Assembly (NCBI GenBank): GCA_021234155.1
Contig: JAJEKV010000054.1
Coordinates: 2,457,702-2,521,701, forward strand
DNA from: Isoetes taiwanensis
Lineage: Eukaryota; Streptophyta; Lycopodiopsida; Isoetales; Isoetaceae
Length of the DNA: 64,000 nt
Reading direction: 5' to 3'
The position numbers and the translations under genes are program-made. The notes below the pieces were generated by a model. It saw only the letters and a list, made by a program, of their open reading frames with translations, made no database searches and was not told the origin of the DNA. Below are positions 11,460 to 22,554 of the stretch, piece after piece. Positions within the stretch are counted from its first letter, which is position 1. Every line of letters begins with the position of its first letter.

Positions 11460-12660
11460 GAACTGATGCAGCAAATGGAGGTGCTGAGAGGTTTGGCAAC
11501 AATGGCACCTGCCACCACGGAATATCAAGTAGATATGGATAGACAGACACAGCCATAATAGATGTTTGACTGCATCACATGCTGCCAATAATCCTTATAG
11601 AAAAGGAGAGCATTTGGAAAAGGTTCAAGAGGGTCAAAAAAGAGTCCAAGAAAGAATTGCTTTGGGTGCCTTCTTGCCTTGAGGAATACAATGACCAAGA
11701 GATTGTTTGAGAAGACGTAGACAGGAGAGTCATCTTTGCCATTCAGGAGCCTCCAAATAAACTTTGAGATGAGGACCTTACTCTACCCAGGGAGGATGCA
11801 TTTAGACTAGGTTACCTTAACTACAACACTATCCTCAGTGCCAGTCCATATGAAATTTCAGACTAATGCGATGAGCTCCTGTATTTCGATCTATGTGGCT
11901 AGCAACAAATCATATAAACATAAGTACTGCTAAGAACTTATTTGGTCAATGTAAAACGACCAGCAAGAGATGAGTTTGCAGTTGACCACTAAACAAGTGT
12001 TCTCAAAACCCTTAACAATTTCTTTCCATGCCGCTTCTGCACTAACATGAATGTCAACCAAAATTTCAAATAGAATGGTGGCATGTCCATGAGCAAGAAG
12101 CTTCCATGGATAATCATGAACACATACTGAAATCGGAGTGTCCAGCATCCATAAGGCCGTACACTTTTGCCAACCCACTAACACACCGGAAGCTAGTGAG
12201 AATGTATCTAAGAGCAGTTTTGCAACTTCAAAATTCTCAGAATTAGCGAGGAACATGTCATCTGTATATTGATTGCAAACTTCTTGTGTACCATCCTCCA
12301 TAGCAAGAGTCTGAAAGAGCCCCTCCGCTGTTGCAATAGCAAATAACTGCAACAACATCTCCGCAACAATTTTGAAAAGGAGTGGTACTAAAGGGCATTC
12401 CTAACACATACGATGACGAAGTGGAAAACCTTTAATGTTTCACCTTGCAATAGAACAGTAGCCTGAACAGAGACATACAGCTTATGACATTTGATGTGAA
12501 TTGCAAATTGCTGCTCGTATCCAAATTTGAGCATACATACACAAGCGCAGTGCCTTCGCAATATCAAGTTTAAACAATTAAGAGGGCAGACAGAAGAGAT
12601 CAAAGTGCCAATATTAGGACTAGAGCTTTGATGCTTAGCATAAGAAACTAGATTAGACAT
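11460..12660 (-). mobile_element. LINE reverse-transcriptase relic (decayed)
   Basis: Minus-strand conceptual translation, across several frames, recovers plant LINE RT motifs in order: an FKLD-like FKLDIAKA, CPLVPLLFKIVAEML (usual QGCPLSPLLF..VAE), QYTDDMFL (usual YADD), and FSLASGVLVGWQKC (usual ASGLKVNW.KS). Downstream comes the post-RT part FIWTGTEDSVVVKVTWSKC. Frameshifts and stops break it throughout. The fragment is foreign to the neighbouring repeats and its 5' end stops abruptly near 12,660. It belongs to a different family from the two LINEs further right, whose RTs read CPLSPTLFG.YID.L. Confidence 0.8.
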
Positions 12661-12732
12661 ACTTTTATTTTCCAAAATCCACATAAAGGGGCCAATCGTA
12701 GGAAAGCAATAAGAGCTCCAAATATTCACATC

Positions 12733-12815
12733 TGGGCATCTCCACTAGATACAAACCAGAATACAATTGCCACATCTGGGCATCTGCACTAGATACAAAA
12801 CCAGAATACCATGCT
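12733..12815. repeat. Tandem 45-bp repeat, third copy at 22,463
   Basis: Two head-to-tail copies of a unit beginning CACATCTGGGCATCT and ending ACCAGAATAC. A third copy lies at about 22,463-22,503, just beyond element A. Without element A, the copies are about 1.2 kb apart and flank the tyrosine-recombinase relic on one side. Confidence 0.8.
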
Positions 12816-13189
12816 ATACAATGCTTGCTAATGATTAGTGAAACCATTATGGCTGGGATTAAAAGACCTCGGCCTTTTGGGTTTTGGAGGAAAATCCCGA
12901 CCATAATAGTGACACTAACCAATAGGGATTTAAACTGTACAAAAACAACAACAACTGAGCAAATCTGATCAAGGTGAAGCGTGCAAATACATGCTCTTCT
13001 CTACAAATAGTCAAGTCGAAACCTTTGAAACCATACTCTAAACCATCAAAGTGGAACACACCTCTGTATAGATGATATTCCCAAAACATACTCCAAGTCA
13101 ACTTGGTGGAGTTTGAGAAGATGCTCTGCAACATAAATCAACCTAGCAAAACAGATGGCAAATGTAGCATAAATCACAAGATACGAGGG

Positions 13190-13340
13190 TTTCCCAATAC
13201 AGGCATGCGGGCCTACCAAGACCGGCACGAGGGCCTACCAACACTGGCACGAGGGCCAACGGTCTACAATCTTATAATAACAATTGGCACGAGGGCCATA
13301 AGTCACAACCAAGTACACTGGCATGAGAGCTTTTCCCGCA
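13190..13340. repeat. Degenerate minisatellite (GGCACGAGGGCC units)
   Basis: Four to five imperfect copies of a unit containing GGCACGAGGGCCtacca, with variable spacing of roughly 20-45 bp. The spacing is too irregular and the units too degenerate for a structured array. A GGAA tetranucleotide run follows at about 13,700. Confidence 0.6.
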
Positions 13341-13914
13341 CACTAGGCGTCAAATGAGAAAAGGATAGCCAAACGGTTAGCGTGGGAAGGTGAAATAGTT
13401 AGATCAATAAGGAAGTAGCATGGAACAAGGAGATCTAAGGATTTTCAGGAAGTCCAACAAATCAGCACTAAGCATTACGGATGGGTGGGTGGGTAGGGAG
13501 TGGGGGGAGTCGGAGACCAAAGCAAGAGCATGGAGATGCATATACGCTGAAGAAAAAAGGAAAAGCCTAGAGGGATATAAAAGCAAGAAACTACCTGCCA
13601 GGCAAGCCTAACTAACTAGGTAAAACTGGCTTTTGACAATTACATTTATCTTCTTATCATCATACGAAGATAAATTCAATTGTCAAAACCAAATAAGGAA
13701 GGAAGGAAGGAAGTATATTTTAACGTCCATGGAGGCCAACTGGCCTATGAGACGGTCACAATACAATATCTCAGATAATATCCAAACACAAAAGAAAACC
13801 ACAAAAGCCCTATACAATGTGTCTCTACCACTGGGATGAAAAAACCCCCCATGTGGGAGGAAAAAACCTTGTAGTAGGCGTTCAAATTCCCTATCTGGGC
13901 GCTCAAATTCCCTG

Positions 13915-15509
13915 TGTGACGGTCCTTCGCCTGACACTTGCTGTTACAGAAATACTTTACACAAAGCCTAAGATCTCACGGGTGCAGAACCTACACGTCG
14001 TCCCCTAGTCCCAAGTAATATGTTGCGGTCTCCCTAAGCTCCGGGTCTCTAGCTCGGGGAAAAACCTTCACCTAGAAGCAACTCGACATGACCAGCATCG
14101 AGTCCGCACTAGCGAGCTTCGTCAGTGCCCACTCGCTAGTGCTGAGTGCTTAACACTCGTGGCCTCGGTTTCTGCTTATTCTCCCCGGAGAGTTGTGGGC
14201 AGACCGAGGTGCAATCCAGGCTAGCAACATGAGCGATTTCCATAATCTTTTCCTATGGATATTCTAACTCAAGAATGACTAATTACTAACATGTATCTAA
14301 TTACAAGATCTGATGCAAGCTCTTCTATAGAAAAGGTCCAAGATGTAACCACATCTTAAAATATGCAATCGTAAGATTCTTATTAAACCAAACGCTGTCA
14401 ATAACTAAGGATATCAGTAGAACGCGTATCCATATTTATGACATGCCGAAACAACTGCTAGACAACAGAGTTGCCTTGTATCCATGAAACCCAGCTTGCA
14501 TGTTAAAAGAATATTCAGGGCAAAGTATTAAAACATGGATATGTAAACTTCTTACGGGAGTGATGTGGCATCACCCGATTGGGTGGATCATAAAGAATCT
14601 TGTTACGGCTTAACGGCGGCTTAAGGAAGTGGCTCAGGCTCACTACACTTTAGAATTACTGTTTTACGGCTAATAAATAATTTATGGGGAAGTTGTCAAG
14701 GTTTAACTCCATTTTAATTAGCTAAGAACCTTATGATTAAAAATAAAAATATAACAAGGCTGATAATGGGTTGACGATTTCACTTACCCTAAAACTATAA
14801 CCAAGCAGCAGTTCAGCCGGACTGCCATACATGAATGGATTTGGATCTGTATATGATTAAACATGGTCTGGGCTCTAAGGAAATTTATCCTACAGTCGAA
14901 TTGCATAGGAATCTAAAATCCTAGAGGACTATCTAAGTCTCAGACCTAATCCGGATTATCCCCATAAATTGCAGAGATCCGACCAGTATTTTGCTTCCTG
15001 ATTCCAATTTGTATGGATACTTGAATAAATCGGGCCCAAATGTTTTCTGTTTATGCCTGTAAGAGATGTCAAAGCAATCGATTGCTTACCCTGTATGATC
15101 TGCCGGATCATTCCTACTCGGATATTTATGTAACAAGTGATTTGCATGCAACAAAACAGCTCGGATTTGCCTGACCGATCCCATTTTGAATCCATTTACG
15201 CATCAACAGCAGTGAATAAATTGCCCAGAGAAAAGATGGGATTGCCACTGATATTCCTCTTAGTTCTATGACGAAATTTGTTCTTTCATTCCATTTATTA
15301 GAGCGTTTAGAAGATTAAGATCTAACCTGTGCACGCTTCTTTGAAATTGTTACCTAAATTTTCAGCCCTTCCTCTTCGATCCTCTCTCCCTTTCGTTCTG
15401 ATTCTAACTACTTGGAATTCTTTCTTTGCCACGTCCTCTCAATGCCACATCATCTCCTTATTATTAATATACCTTAGAGAATACAACCATAAATAAAATT
15501 CACATCACA
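13915..15509 (-). repeat. 3' LTR of element A
   Basis: Starts TGTGACGGTCC and ends CACATCACA in window orientation, giving short inverted termini TGTGA/TCACA. It aligns along its length to 20,857-22,406. It holds a roughly 45-bp stretch (about 14,998-15,045) that the other copy lacks, while the other has an extra ACTAAATGCTTAGAG-type stretch near 22,190. Confidence 0.85.
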
Positions 15510-15524
15510 TTTTTATCCCCTTTA
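15510..15524 (-). promoter_or_regulatory. Polypurine tract of element A
   Basis: On the minus strand the bases just before the LTR read CTTAAAGGGGATAAAAA, directly adjacent to TGTGATGTGA. This is where a polypurine tract priming plus-strand DNA synthesis belongs, and it fixes the element's orientation. Confidence 0.75.
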
Positions 15525-15580
15525 AGATTCGACGTCCTCATCGAATAAAATTCACATCACATTGTTAAAAATATACTCCT

Positions 15581-17560
15581 TCACAACTTCATGTATTGTT
15601 TATACTTAACAAGTTTGATACATCTTTTAGACAACCTTATTCCATGGCATGATATAGATTGAAAAAGGTTCGGAAAATCTTTAGCATATTTTGCTTCGGC
15701 CTCGTTTAACTCCATCCATGTTGCATCTTCTATAGGGTAATCCGCCCATTGTATAAGGATTTCTTTGATCATCCTACTACGCAGCTTTCGTTCCCGATAT
15801 TGCAATATTTGGGATGGCATTACTTCAAAGGTGTTATTCTCATGGATTAATTGCAAATCCGGAAGCACTTGATCTCCGTCATGTAAAGAGGGTTTTAATA
15901 AACTGACGTGAAAAACATCATGAATCTTTACATGTGGTGGCAGCTCTAATTGGTAGGCTAGGTTCCCCATCCTTTTAATGATTTTAAAAGGACCAGCATA
16001 TCTTGGAGCAAGTTTGCTACATTTCCCAATTCTGAGCTGACTTTTCTTTGGTTTGACACAGAGATATACAAGGTCTCCTACCTTGAATTCTCTATGTATT
16101 CTATGCTTATCCGCAAATTGCTTCTGTCTATGTTGTGCTTCCGCTAGCCTGCTCCTTATAAGCTGCACTTTATCTGCATATTCCTCCAACATCTGTCTAG
16201 AAATTTCAGATTTAACCATGGGATCATACCAATTTATTGGGGCATAACAATCATGTCCGTAAAGTGCTTCAAAAGGTGTCATTCCTATAGATTCCTGTTT
16301 AGAATTATTGTAAGCAAACTCTGCTAAAGGTAACAATCCTTCCCATTTCTTTGGATTGTCTTGACAGTACATCCGCAACATATCCTCAACAACACTGTTT
16401 ACTATTTCTGTTTACCCATCAGTTTCTGGGTGATAGGCTGTGCTCATCTGCAACTGAGTTCCAACTCCCTTGAAAAACGAAGTCCAAAAGTTACTAGTAA
16501 ACCTTGGATCTCTATCTGAAACAATACTTGTAGGAATGCCATGTAAACGAAAGATGTCATGAATAAAGATATTAGCAGTTTCCTTCGCTGTTATTGTTTT
16601 TCTAACTGGAAAGAAGTGAGCATGTTTAGTTAACCTGTCAATCACCACAAGAATAGCATCCTTTCCTGTTTGTGTTCTTGGCAATCCTACTATGAAATCC
16701 ATGCTGATAGATTCCCATTTTCTTTCTGGAATAGGTAACAGCTGCAAAAGGCCAAGTGCCCTAATCTGTTCGGCCTTAATACGTGAACACATCACACAAT
16801 TTTGGATATATTTATGGACATAATCTTTTAATCCTGGCCAAAAGAAACTTCTCTTTACCTTGTGATATGTCTTATGGAACCCTGGATGACCTGATATTAC
16901 TGCATCATGACATTCATTTAGTATCTTCCTTTTAAGGTGATCTATTGCAGGAATATAAACTCTTGATTTGTATCTCAATATTCCCTGTTCAAAACTATAA
17001 TTACCCTTTATCTCCAGATTTTCTTTTTGTACTTCCTTCAATTTCGGTCCAAAATAATTGTCTGTAGCAATAGTATTTTTCACCTCATCCAACCAATCTG
17101 TTGTAATCATCGTTATTGCATAACAAGCTGGAAGTCTAGACAAAGCGTCTGCAATGACATTTGTACTGCCCGTTTTATAATTAATCTGGAAGTCATACTC
17201 TTAAAGAAATTCCATCCACCTACACTGTCTCAAATTCAAATTAGGTTGCTTCATAAAGTATGCAAGACTAGCATGGTCAGTATGCACCTCAAAATGATTC
17301 CCTAATAGACAAGCTCTAAGTGCATGTACAATTGCCAATAGTTCCTGATCATGAGTGGGATAATTTCGTTCGGCATCGTTCAGCTTATGAGAAATATATG
17401 CACACACATGCTTATCTTGCATCAACACAGCTCCTGTCCCCTCCCCACTAGCATTTTTCATAACCTGATACTTCTTATTCGGATCTGCCACTTTTAAAAC
17501 AGGAGCATTTATCAACTTCTCTTTTAAATTTCTGAAAGCGTTCTCATATTTCTCATCCAA
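15581..17560 (-). pseudogene. Element A Pol fragment: RNase H, integrase, chromodomain
   Basis: One minus-strand frame of 660 codons runs here, broken only by TAA at 17,201-17,203 and at 16,412-16,414. It begins inside the RT-RNase H connection (DEKYENAFRNLKEKL). RNase H follows (GAVLMQDKHVCAYISHKL; EVHTDHASLAYF), lacking a few residues around CLLGNHF. Next is the integrase HHCC finger (about 16,790-16,930), then catalytic D (VVIDRLTKHAHF), D (IVSDRDPRF) and the E segment interrupted by the stop at YHPETDG-stop-TE. The GPY/F-type C-terminal region is followed by a chromodomain (ILIQWADYPIEDATWMEL), which marks the chromovirus branch and typically guides integration to marked chromatin. Both stops fall where the family has Gln, so CAA-to-TAA is the likely change. 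Confidence 0.9.
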
Positions 17561-17561
17561 G

Positions 17562-17894
17562 GCACCTCCAACTTCTTCTTCAAAGCATCATGATCATAAT
17601 GTGAGATCCATGCCTAGTTCATCCTCCCCCCAATTTCAAAACTCTCATGTAACAGGTTTTGCATCTACACCTGCATCTACATCTGCTCAGAGGCGTAGAG
17701 AATACATTGATAGGCACAACCGTCAGTGTAATCTGGTAATTCGTGGCCTGCTAGAAGAAGCATCAGAGGACTTGCAACAGAAGGTACAAACTTTGGTGTT
17801 AGCTAAATTGGACTTCACAACACCAGTTGTTGTCACTGCTGCACATAGGGTTGGAACATTGCAGACCCACCACCACAAGATAGTGAAATTCTGA
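17562..17894 (+). pseudogene. LINE ORF1-like fragment
   Basis: The frame is open from the junction and ends at TGA 17,892-17,894. The Ser/Pro-rich start is followed by NLVIRGLLEEASEDLQQKV and VVTAAHRVG. This NxVIxGL...AHRVG pattern is seen in RNA-binding ORF1 proteins of LINEs. The coiled coil expected before it is missing, and the frame breaks shortly after AHRVG, although RNA-binding-like residues continue in another frame (SLYLDFDLTKSQ; EFAKVRDIQKNGGKA). Confidence 0.55.
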
Positions 17895-18389
17895 TCACGA
17901 AATTTGAGTACTAAAATGGATATCCTCAAAGCGAGGCCAAGCAATTGAAAGGGACATCTCTCTATCTGGATTTTGATCTTACTAAGTCCCAACAGTTAGC
18001 GGGCCCCGAATTTGCAAAGGTCCGGGACATTCAAAAGAATGGTGGTAAGGCTGAGCGATTCATGGAAAACTTCATTATTTTTACACCATCACATGCAACC
18101 TTTGCTGGCGCCTTTCATCATGCTAAGGCCACTCATACTGCTGGTGTTAAAGTCCATTCTCCCATTTCCCATGCACATACCAACGCCGCAAATCGCCTCG
18201 TGTTGTTCCATCTTACGCACCCACCACATCTTCTTACGCTCAAGGCCATTCCTCTCATGATGTTGCTAATGGTACCCTTGATCTTTGCTGGCCGATGTTC
18301 TTTGCTATTGCCGATTCTTTGCCTCTATTGCTCCAACCTCCTCGATTCGCCTTTGCTCATACTTTAAATGTGCCTTCCTAGGAAATGTG

Positions 18390-19268
18390 CCTTTGGTTGG
18401 TGTCTTCGAATTGTCGAGGTTTTCCCGGCGTAAAGGTGATGGCTTGAATCCCATTGCAAAAGATATGGATATCCTTACGCTCATGGAAGCGTGGGAGCAT
18501 TCAAACCAAACGGCTACCTCATTTTCTGAGGCTATCAATTCTTTTCATTATTTAATGAATGTCATGGGCAGCCGAGGTTGCGGTGGAGTTGCTTGCTATT
18601 TCAAGGATGCCCTTGCTCCATATATCACGCTTCATAAAGCTGATAGATATAATCGCTACATGTGGATCAAACTTCATTGCCACAATAGTAGTACCATTTT
18701 TGTTGCTGCCTGTTATTTCCCACCTACATCATCACCTTTTTATGATGAATATGATGTCGCTCGCAGTGATTCCTATGGTGATCTTTATGATGACATTGCT
18801 CAATTCAAACAGTTGGGGCATGTTATTCTTCTTCGTGATTTCAATGCTCGCACTGCTGAAATGCAAGCTGCTCAACTCATACTTGAGGATGTTCGTGACC
18901 CTTTATGGATGTCTGCTAATGATACAGTCTTTCCACGTTCATCGCCTGATGCTAACAAACCCGTCTCAACATTTGGAAGGGAGCTCATCCAGTTGTGTGA
19001 AGTCTTTGAGATGGTACTTTTTAATCAATGGCCACACTCTAAAGGTATTACACGCAGACAGGATAGGCAGGGTGGTGGTACTAGTGTTGTTGATTATGTC
19101 ATTTCCCAAGTGCAAACCTTGGATCTCATTTCAGATTTTCGAATTGGCACAAGGCATAGAGATGGGGAGATAAAATCTGATCACTATCCACTTTATTTGT
19201 CATTAAAGTGGCAGCTTCCACCTCTTCAACCCATTGCTATCCGGGCTCTCGCTCCTCGAAACGCTTGA
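18390..19268 (+). pseudogene. LINE endonuclease domain (APE-like), frameshifted near its start
   Basis: The frame opening with SSNCRGFPGVK (about 18,399) holds the usual EN N-terminus. One shift later the 18,285-19,268 frame continues with DILTLMEAWE (catalytic Glu region), GSRGCGGVACYF, VILLRDFNART (usual GDFNART; Gly to Arg here), and TSVVDYVIS...SDHYPLYLSL (usual SxIDYI and SDHxPI). All main EN motifs are in order. It would nick target DNA for target-primed reverse transcription. The frameshift and the changed GDFNA glycine make it probably inactive. Confidence 0.8.
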
Positions 19269-20306
19269 CTTATTCTAGATCTTTTGAATATGAACGGACA
19301 TTAGCTCCTGCGCTTGCGGTATTTTGGATACCCAACTCTTCAAAGGCGTAATGCGGCATTTGGTCGATGCTTTGCTTACTTACCTTTGTCTCTTGCTTTG
19401 GTACGCGACGGTGTTGCTCATCTTTGGTAGGAAATCCTTTCCTAGAAATGCGTGGTTTGATGAAGGCGCAAGCGGCTTAAAAACAATTGCGAGCGATAGT
19501 TGAGCGGATCACCTTGACATAATGCCATTGTAATTATAAGTCCGTTTTGAAACGCAAGAAGGCACACTTTGTTCTTTGAGCATCGAAGCAAATGTTTGAA
19601 TTATTTACGTGAGCCTCGGACCTTCGGCGCAAAATATTATATCGACCACCTCCTACCCTTGGACATATTTCTATGCGGCAATGGGATGGCGATTGGTCCA
19701 CTTATATGATGATCACAGGGTCCTTAATTACGTGCCTCCTTTGGTAGGTGATATTCTTCAATTCACGAGGCGGAAGTCAAAGAAGGACTGTGGCATCTAT
19801 CTAATGGCAAGTCTCACGATCTTCAAGGTTTGCAAGCGAAATTGCTTAAATGGGGAGGGGAGGGAGGGTCCGCTATTGCTTCCAATCATCACTACTCTTT
19901 TAAATCAAGCTTTGCAAGAAGGCTTGCCGTAAACTTGGGTTTGTCGGTGAAGGTCGTACCAATTTAAAGCATGACCCTTCTAATTATCGCATGATCATGG
20001 TAAGTTCCATATTTTCAAAGCTCTTAGCCGGTCTTCGAGAAGCGATTGACATCATGGGAGAGAACATCTTGGTATGCGTCTTTAGGGAGGCGCAGGCTTT
20101 CGTCCATGCCATTCTACAATAGACCATATTTTCACATTGCGCATGCTTATTGAACATAGTCGAAGTTTGAAACAAGACCTCTATATATGCTTTGTGGATT
20201 TTACTTACGCTTTTGATACTGATTACCCGCGAGCTTCTTTTGGCGGCTTGCGAGCGGGGTTCCACAAGATCTTCAAAATGCGGTTTATCGGCTCTATGAA
20301 AGGGTT

Positions 20307-20856
20307 TTGCTAAATTTCCAGCATCGTACTCAAATCACTAGCAATATTGGAGTTCGTCAGGGTTGCCCTTTATCTCCTACACTCTTTGGCTTGTACATTG
20401 ATCAATTGGAAGAATGGCTTGATAATCATGGCGGCGGAGGTCCACATTTGGCACACTATATCATTAGGCAACTTATGTATACTGATGATGTTTCACTTCT
20501 GGCACATACCGTTGCTAGTATGCAGCAACATTTACATGATCTGCACAGTTTTTGTGAGAACACAGGTCTGCGTGTTAATCTCCAAAAGATCAAGCTTTTG
20601 GTAGTTCAATCTTCTCGTCACAATGTTCCCCCTATGCACTATGATAGCCGCGAAGTTGAAGTTGTAGATAGTTACAAGTATCTTGGTGTAGAATTCTGTA
20701 AGAACACACTTTGGGAACAGTGTATTACCAAGCGGGTGGCTGCTGGATGGAGAGCACTCTATGCAATGCAAAACAATTGTTTTCGCGCAGAAATTCATGA
20801 TTGGCCACGGAAAGCCCACTTGTTTCGGGCTTTGGTAGAGCCTGTTTTACTTTCTT
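20307..20856 (+). pseudogene. LINE reverse-transcriptase core fragment
   Basis: The motifs ITSNIGVRQGCPLSPTLFG, LMYTDDVSLLA (usual YADD, here YTDD), FCENTGLRVNLQKIK and VVDSYKYLGVEF follow in the right order and spacing for a non-LTR RT. The reading frame then runs without a stop into the LTR sequence at 20,857, giving a chance fusion that ends at TAG 20,940-20,942. The palm N-terminal region upstream is unreadable through indels. Relatedness to LINE-2 is visible in the post-RT segment (NCFRAEIHDWPRKAHLFRAL). Confidence 0.85.
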
Positions 20857-22406
20857 TCCTTCGCCCGACACTTGCTGTTACGGAAATACTTCACACAAAG
20901 CCTAAGATCTCACGGGTGCAGAACCTACACGTCGTCCCCTAGTCCCAAGTAATATGTTGCGGTCTCCCTAAGCTACGGGCCTCTAGCTCGGAAAAAAACC
21001 TTCACCTAGAAGCAACTCGACGTGACCAGCGTCCAGTCCGCACTAGCGAGCTTCATCAGTGCCCACTCGCTAGTGCTGAGTGCTTAACACTCGCGGCCTC
21101 GGTTTCTGCTTATTCTCCCCGGAGAGTTGTGGGCAGACCGAGGTGCAATCCAGGCTAGCAACATAAGTGATTTCCATATTCTTTTCCTATGGATATTCTA
21201 ACTCAAGAATGACTAATTACTAACATGTATCTAATTACAAGATCTGATGCAAGCTCTTCTATAGAAAAGATCCAAGATGTAACCACATCTTAAAATATGC
21301 AGTCGTAAGATTCTTATTAAAACAAACGCTGTCAATAACTAAGGATATCACTAGAACGCGTATCCATATTTATGACATGCCGAAACAACTGCTAGACAAC
21401 AGAGTTGCCTTGTATCCATGAAACCCAGCTTGCATGTTAAAAGAATATTCAGGGCAAAGTATTAAAAACTGGATATGTAAACTTCTTACGGAACTGATGT
21501 GGCATCACCCGATTGGTGGGTCATAAAGAATCTTGTTACGGCTTGACGACGGCTTAGTGGCTCAGGCTCACTACACTTTAGAATTACTGTTTTACGGCTA
21601 ATAAATAACTTATGGGAAAGTTGTCAAGGTTTAACTCCATTTTAATTAGCTAAGAACCTTATGATTAAAAATAAAAATATAACAAGGCTGATAATGGGTT
21701 GACGATTTCACTTACCCTAAAACTGTAACCAAGCAGCAGTTCAGCCGGACTGCCATACAGGAATCGATTTGGATCTGCGTATGATTAAACATGGTCTGGG
21801 CTCTAAGGAAATTTATCCTACAGTCGAATTGCGTAGGAATCTAAAAATCTAAAGGACTATCTAAGTCTCAGACCTAATCCGGATTATCCCCATAAATTGC
21901 AGAGATCCGACCAGTATTTTGCTTCCTGATTGTCTTCTGTTTATGCCTGTAAGAGATGTCAAAGCAATCGATTGCTTACCCTGTATGATCTGCCGGATCA
22001 TTCCTACTCGGATATTTATGTAACAAGTGATTGCATGCAATAAAACAGCTCGGATTTGCCTGGCCGATCCCATTTTGAATCCATTTACGCATCAACAGCA
22101 GTGAATAAATTGCCTAGAGAAAAGCTAGGATTGCCACTGATATTCCTCTTAGTTCTATGACGAAATTTGTTCTTTCATTCCATTTACTAAATGCTTAGAG
22201 CGTTTAGAAGATTAAGATCTCACCTGTGCACGCTTCTTTGAAATTGTTACCTAAATTTTCAGCCCTTCCTCTTCGATCCTCTCTCCCTTTTGTTCTGATT
22301 CTAACTACTTGGAATTCTTTCTTTGCCACGTCCTCTCAATGCCACATCATCTCCTTATTATTAATATACCTTAGAGAATACAGCCATAAATAAAATTCAC
22401 ATCACA
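20857..22406 (-). repeat. 5' LTR of element A, outer tip missing
   Basis: It aligns to 13,923-15,509 and ends with the same ATCACA terminus. Relative to the left copy, the first eight bases (TGTGACGG) are replaced by LINE sequence, so the PBS-proximal terminus is gone. The left copy reads TGACACTTGC where this one reads CGACACTTGC. Confidence 0.85.
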
Positions 22407-22554
22407 CCCTATGCTGTGAGGGACTCTCTGACGGTCGAGAGAAGATGAGACAAACTAAGCCACATCTGGGCATCCACTAGATACAAAACCAGAATACAAT
22501 GCTGACAGAGGCGACAAGAACCTATGGGAGAGTGGAGCAGGAGCAGGAAGCCAA

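Larger units (their letters stand above)
17562..20856 (+). mobile_element. LINE fragment inside element A (opposite strand)
   Basis: It starts abruptly within an ORF1-like frame and stops abruptly inside the RT domain, at the first base homologous to the right LTR. Contents in order are an ORF1-like segment, an APE-type endonuclease, and RT motifs from 20,307. The stretch 19,270-20,300 should hold the RT N-terminal part but is heavily frameshifted. Its RT (GVRQGCPLSPTLFGLYID) resembles that of LINE-2 (CPLSPTLFGIYID), so both probably belong to one clade. Neither the 5' UTR nor the (ATTCT)n tail is present. Confidence 0.8.
13915..22406 (-). mobile_element. Element A: Ty3/gypsy chromovirus, chimeric with an inverted LINE fragment
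   Basis: Two direct repeats of about 1.6 kb (13,915-15,509 and 20,857-22,406) bound 5.3 kb. The element runs on the minus strand. A purine tract sits just inside the left LTR, followed by RNase H, integrase and a chromodomain (15,581-17,560). Gag, protease, RT, PBS and the outer 8 bp of the right LTR are missing and replaced by a plus-strand LINE fragment (17,562-20,856). The left LTR starts TGTGACGG and both LTRs end ATCACA. The flanks ccctg (13,910-13,914) and cccta (22,407-22,411) fit a 5-bp target duplication with one transition. The LTRs differ by scattered substitutions and two small indels, so the insertion is not recent. Confidence 0.85.

Noticed and set aside
13190..13340. Regularly repeated GGCACGAGGGCC resembling a repeat-spacer array
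   Set aside because: Units and spacers vary in length and sequence, and the genome is eukaryotic; it is a minisatellite.
18559..19173. 204-codon plus-strand frame, Leu/Ile-rich
   Set aside because: Shadow of the LINE endonuclease frame at 18,285-19,268, which carries the real motifs.
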